Assembly (NCBI GenBank): GCA_028456385.1
Contig: JALNQF010000917.1
Span: 1-11,063 of the forward strand
From: Ophiosphaerella korrae
Lineage: Eukaryota; Ascomycota; Dothideomycetes; Pleosporales; Phaeosphaeriaceae
Direction of reading: 5' to 3'
DNA: 11,063 bases
Shown: positions 8,290-11,063 of the stretch, piece after piece
How the letters are laid out: each line of letters starts with the position of its first letter
Numbering within the stretch: the stretch's first letter is position 1
Program-made: the position numbers and the translations under genes
The notes under the pieces: model-generated
What the model saw: only the letters and a program-made list of their open reading frames with translations
The model's database searches: none
Told to the model about the DNA's origin: nothing

Positions 8290-10607
8290 AATTATTTACT
8301 TTTAATTATACTTAGTTATTAAGGGTATTTTTTTATAGTATACTTTATTTCTTAATTTTCTATAAATTTCTTTAATATAAAGTTCTTAGTAGCTCTACTA
8401 TTAATTATAATTTATACTTTCTTTTATTAATATATTCTTTTTTTTATAATATATAGGCTTATTATACTTTCTAGCCTATCTTCTTTAAGCTATTTTATAA
8501 ATTTACTACTTTATTAAGGCTATTACTTTACTTTATACTTATAGTCTTTATATTTTAGATATTTATCTTATATATATTTATCTTAAGGTTTTCTTAAGAT
8601 ATATTCTTAAAGTTATTTCTTTCTTAGTCTAATTAATATATACTCTTTATTAGGTATTCTAATACTTTTCTAACTTTTAATATCTTTACTTTAGATTACT
8701 TTTATATAACTATATCCTTTTCTCTATACTAACTATATATAGTTTTATACCTTTAGTTTTCTATATATATAGTAGTTAGTATTTAGATATAATACTTAAA
8801 ATAGTTTAAAATATACTAGATACTTTAGGTTTATCTTCTTATTATCTCTTACCTAGTACTTATATATACTAAGTCTAGTTTCTAGTATACTTAGTATATA
8901 GACTTTATTAATCTATTATATCTTTTTTATAAAGTACTACTATTCTCTTTATATAAGTATTCTTTCTACTATAACTATATTTTATTCTATCTATTATTAG
9001 AATATTATAAACTTTATTACCTTAGGATTATATATTTTCTAGTCTTTATATACTTTCTCTATACTTATAACTAGTAAGAATTTTTAAATAAACTACTATT
9101 ACTTGTTTTATTTTACTATATCTATTATTATATAGCTATTATAGTTATATATATCTAACTAGGTATACTCTATACTTTTTATATTAACTTATCTTTTATC
9201 TTTTTATAGTTCTTTAAAAGTAACTATAGTAGTCTCTTTATTTACTACTTATTCTTTAGCGTAAATTAAGAGTACTAAAGCTTTTTCCTTTTCTAAATCT
9301 TTTATTAGTAATTTCTTTAGATATCTTATCTCTTTAAGCTAGTCTTAAATTCTTTCTTTTATTACTACTACTCTATTCTTTTATAAAAACTATCTTACTC
9401 TCTATTTACTAAAAAGGTATATATAGTAGTTATTATTATAATAAAAGGTCTAATTAAGTATTATATATTATAATTCTCTACTTACTACTACTTTCTTTTA
9501 AGGCTTAGTATATACTTTTAGTACTTCTCTTCTTTCTTTAGTTATCTTTAACTAAGCTTCTTTTTCTTTTTTAAAGTCTTTACTTCTATAGTTTTTTATA
9601 AAGTATCTTAGTTTATTGTATTTATAATATACTATTTTTTTTTTCTTTAATTAGTAGTCTTTTACGTAGTAGCCTTTCTTACTATAGTTAAAGTATATAA
9701 AGTCTTTATTCTTTTTCTTACTATCTTTCTTAGTATTTAGTATTATAGAGTCTTTACTATTATAATTTCTATAGTATCTACTATATTTATTTATTCTCTA
9801 TTCTTAGAAGTTATTATTTACTTATATTACTTATCTTTTTAAGGCTCCTAATATACTTAATTTCTTTATCTAGATTAGTTTATATTAGATATTTACTTTT
9901 AATCTTTATTTAAACATTAATATAAAAGATAGTTTATTATATTCTATATTTTGTAATAGTTATTTAAATTTAGATATATATTCTAGAATACTTCTTTATT
10001 ATTTAAGTTTCTTAAGTTTTTCTTCTACTTATTAAGTAATATTTATATCTCTAAATACTACTCTTATTCTTTATATAAAGTTTTTATAGCTTCTAAAAAT
10101 AGCTATTATCTTATCTTTTTTTATTTCTAGAGCTCTTAGACTATAGTCTATCTAGTAGGGCTTAAACTATCTTATAACTTTTTCTTTTAAGTATATTTTA
10201 ATATATACAACTTTCTTTTCTTTTATATTAAAGTATAGTACCTAAATATCTATTTATAGTTATACTAAAGCTAAAAAAGATCTTAATTCTTTTTTTATTC
10301 TATTAAATTTCTTAAGTATAAGTATCTTAGGTAGTTTCTTTATTATACTTATTTCTAGTCTCTAAGTAATTTATTCTATCTAGTTCTATCTTACTATAAT
10401 AGCTTTAATTTAAGCCTTATTTTATTTAATATACTCTTATAGTTTTTTATTCTACGTTTCTAGAGCTTTAATTATTAGTTATATATTTCTTTTCTTAGTA
10501 ATTAGGTTATTTAAATATATCTTAACTACTACTTATTTAGTTCTATCTAACTTATAGCTACTTAGAAGTAATTTACTTCTTTTTTTAGTTATACTTTCTA
10601 CTATTAT
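8290..10607 (-). pseudogene. RIP-degraded Ty3/gypsy Gag with two CCHC knuckles and N-terminal aspartic protease (copy B)
   Basis: One minus-strand frame (codons starting 10607, 10604...) runs about 770 codons with only TAA/TAG interruptions. It contains the Gag core (KKFNRIKKELRSFLALV from 10313), knuckle one at 9695-9654 (YFNYSKKGYYVKDY) and knuckle two at 9629-9588 (YYKYNKLRYFIKNY), again with all Cys and His ligands replaced by Tyr. At 8408-8376 it reads IINSRATKNFI, clearly the gypsy protease motif DSGAT-NFI with Asp to Asn and Gly to Arg changes of the RIP type. The frame continues KKYPQQLSIIKS and then dissolves by about 8290. Only some 80 bp then separate it from the polypurine tract, so RT, RNase H and integrase are absent by internal deletion or by design of a non-autonomous element. 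The start at ATA 10607 is chosen by alignment with copy A. Confidence 0.88.
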
Positions 10608-10671
10608 ATTAGCTTAGACTATATACTACTTATACTTTACTTCTTCTAATAACTAGATTAGTAAAGTATAA
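8340..10671 (-). repeat. Copy B of the dispersed gypsy Gag-protease repeat (direct repeat with copy A)
   Basis: This is the partner of 4915-7252. The noncoding leader upstream of gag (10608-10671) is also conserved, with a 1-bp difference (AGTCTAAGC against AGTCTAGC on the minus strand). The plus strand is T-rich and the coding minus strand A-rich in both copies. Confidence 0.85.
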
Positions 10672-10706
10672 TATAGTTACCTATTATTAACTATAAGTAA
10701 CTACTA

Positions 10707-10762
10707 GGGGGGGTATAGTAGATTAAAAGTTAAAAGCTAAAGTACGTATTATAATTAAATAA
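10707..10762 (+). mobile_element. Polypurine run and truncated LTR start, plus orientation
   Basis: A run of seven G (10707-10713) is followed by TATAGTAGATTAAAAGTTAA, which matches the LTR start at 7295 (TATTAGTAGATTAAGAGTTAA). The similarity fades after about 50 bp, where a second 3'-end flank begins. It sits about 40 bp beyond the end of A/B homology, the same position that the plus-oriented LTR holds next to copy A. Confidence 0.55.
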
Positions 10763-10763
10763 T

Positions 10764-11063
10764 GTAATAGGTCTCCTAGAGTTAACTTCTTAGTAACCTT
10801 AAGTTATTAGTAGATTAAGAAGTAATAATAGAGGCTTGTGTTATAATCTGTAATAGGCTTATAATAATAGGATAATTCTTGTAATATTAATATATTATCG
10901 CTTGTAGTTAATAATTAAATTGCTAATACTATCCTAATAATATATATTACTACTAACTATATACCTATAGTATTTGTACAGCTTCGTAGCTTTATAGATA
11001 CTAAGCTTTATAAAGTTATAAAGTTCTATAACTACTAGCTTTATAGCTTTATAGATACTAAGC
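10764..11063 (+). mobile_element. Diverged 3'-end flank and LTR, plus orientation, right end not found
   Basis: About 10764-10804 resembles the body flank seen at 8212-8254 (TAATAGG, then CCTAGAGTTAAC in place of ACTAGGGTCGAC, then CTTAG-AACC). The LTR itself starts TATTAGTAGATTAAG at 10805 and can be followed against 7295-7455 as far as AACTATATAC at about 10971, with a block ACTATCCTAATAATATATAT near its end. Beyond that it differs from the other LTRs, so it is a related subfamily or ends in other DNA. No TATAACA-like end is visible before 11063. Confidence 0.6.
10988..11063. repeat. 19-bp direct repeat at the window edge
   Basis: AGCTTTATAGATACTAAGC occurs at 10988-11006 and again at 11045-11063, 57 bp apart, separated by further CTTTATA/TATAAAG variants that can pair with one another. 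It may be an array of short repeats inside the LTR (a U3- or R-like region) that continues past the window. Its role is unknown. Confidence 0.75.

Noticed and set aside
1..10607. Alternative genetic code with TAA/TAG read as Gln (ciliate-like)
   Set aside because: Reading TAR as Gln gives tidy proteins, but catalytic Asp and all zinc-binding Cys/His are also changed in the direction expected of C-to-T mutation. Some CAA codons persist, Trp sites also read TAR, and the noncoding LTRs show the same dinucleotide loss.
4915..10607. LINE (Tad-like) ORF1, considered because of the two zinc knuckles
   Set aside because: The DSGAT-NFI protease motif, the retrotransposon Gag core and the adjoining LTRs with polypurine tract point to Ty3/gypsy.
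5000..10700. Mitochondrial or other organelle DNA because of the high A+T content
   Set aside because: No rRNA, tRNA or respiratory genes are seen, and the frames spell retrotransposon Gag and protease.
1..11063. CRISPR array, tRNA genes, riboswitches, intact host genes
   Set aside because: No regularly spaced repeats with unique spacers, no cloverleaf with intact TTCGA arm, and no open frame with a start codon that is not a shadow of the decayed transposon frames.

Overview
The window looks like a transposon graveyard from a filamentous ascomycete (Pezizomycotina-type) genome. CpA and TpG are nearly absent throughout and TpA is in huge excess. Reading frames that still spell retrotransposon proteins are interrupted only by TAA/TAG where Gln or Trp would be expected. 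This is the footprint of repeat-induced point mutation (RIP: C to T, mainly at CpA, on both strands). ATG codons are also almost gone, because ATG becomes ATA. I see no intact host gene, tRNA, rRNA or CRISPR array. The species cannot be named from the sequence.

Layout. (1) 2-3658, plus strand: the pol part of a Ty1/copia element (pre-integrase zinc-binding region, integrase, reverse transcriptase, RNase H) in one unbroken frame, riddled with RIP stops. (2) 3751-4920, minus strand and convergent with pol: an unrecognised decayed reading frame with an uninterrupted Thr18-Lys5 tract encoded by a trinucleotide repeat. (3) 4915-7193, minus strand: a Ty3/gypsy Gag with two CCHC knuckles and the start of an aspartic protease (copy A). 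(4) 7258-8248: a near-palindrome made of two LTRs facing each other, 7295-7637 (+) and 7815-8211 (-), each with its polypurine-tract flank. (5) 8290-10607, minus strand: a second Gag-protease copy (copy B), a direct repeat of A offset by about 3.41 kb. (6) 10707-11063: further plus-strand polypurine/LTR starts, with the last LTR running towards or past the window edge.

Nothing here is likely to work now. In the copia RT the three catalytic Asp have become Asn. In the gypsy Gag every zinc ligand has become Tyr. The reverse transcriptase, RNase H and integrase of the gypsy family are missing from both copies. The main structural puzzle is orientation. Both Gag-protease copies are bordered on the Gag 5' side by an outward-facing polypurine-tract/LTR end, where a normal element would have a 5' LTR in the same orientation as gag. 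Copy B has an outward-facing 3' end on its other side too. Nested insertion, internal inversion (for example autointegration) or an inverted-LTR non-autonomous family could each explain this.
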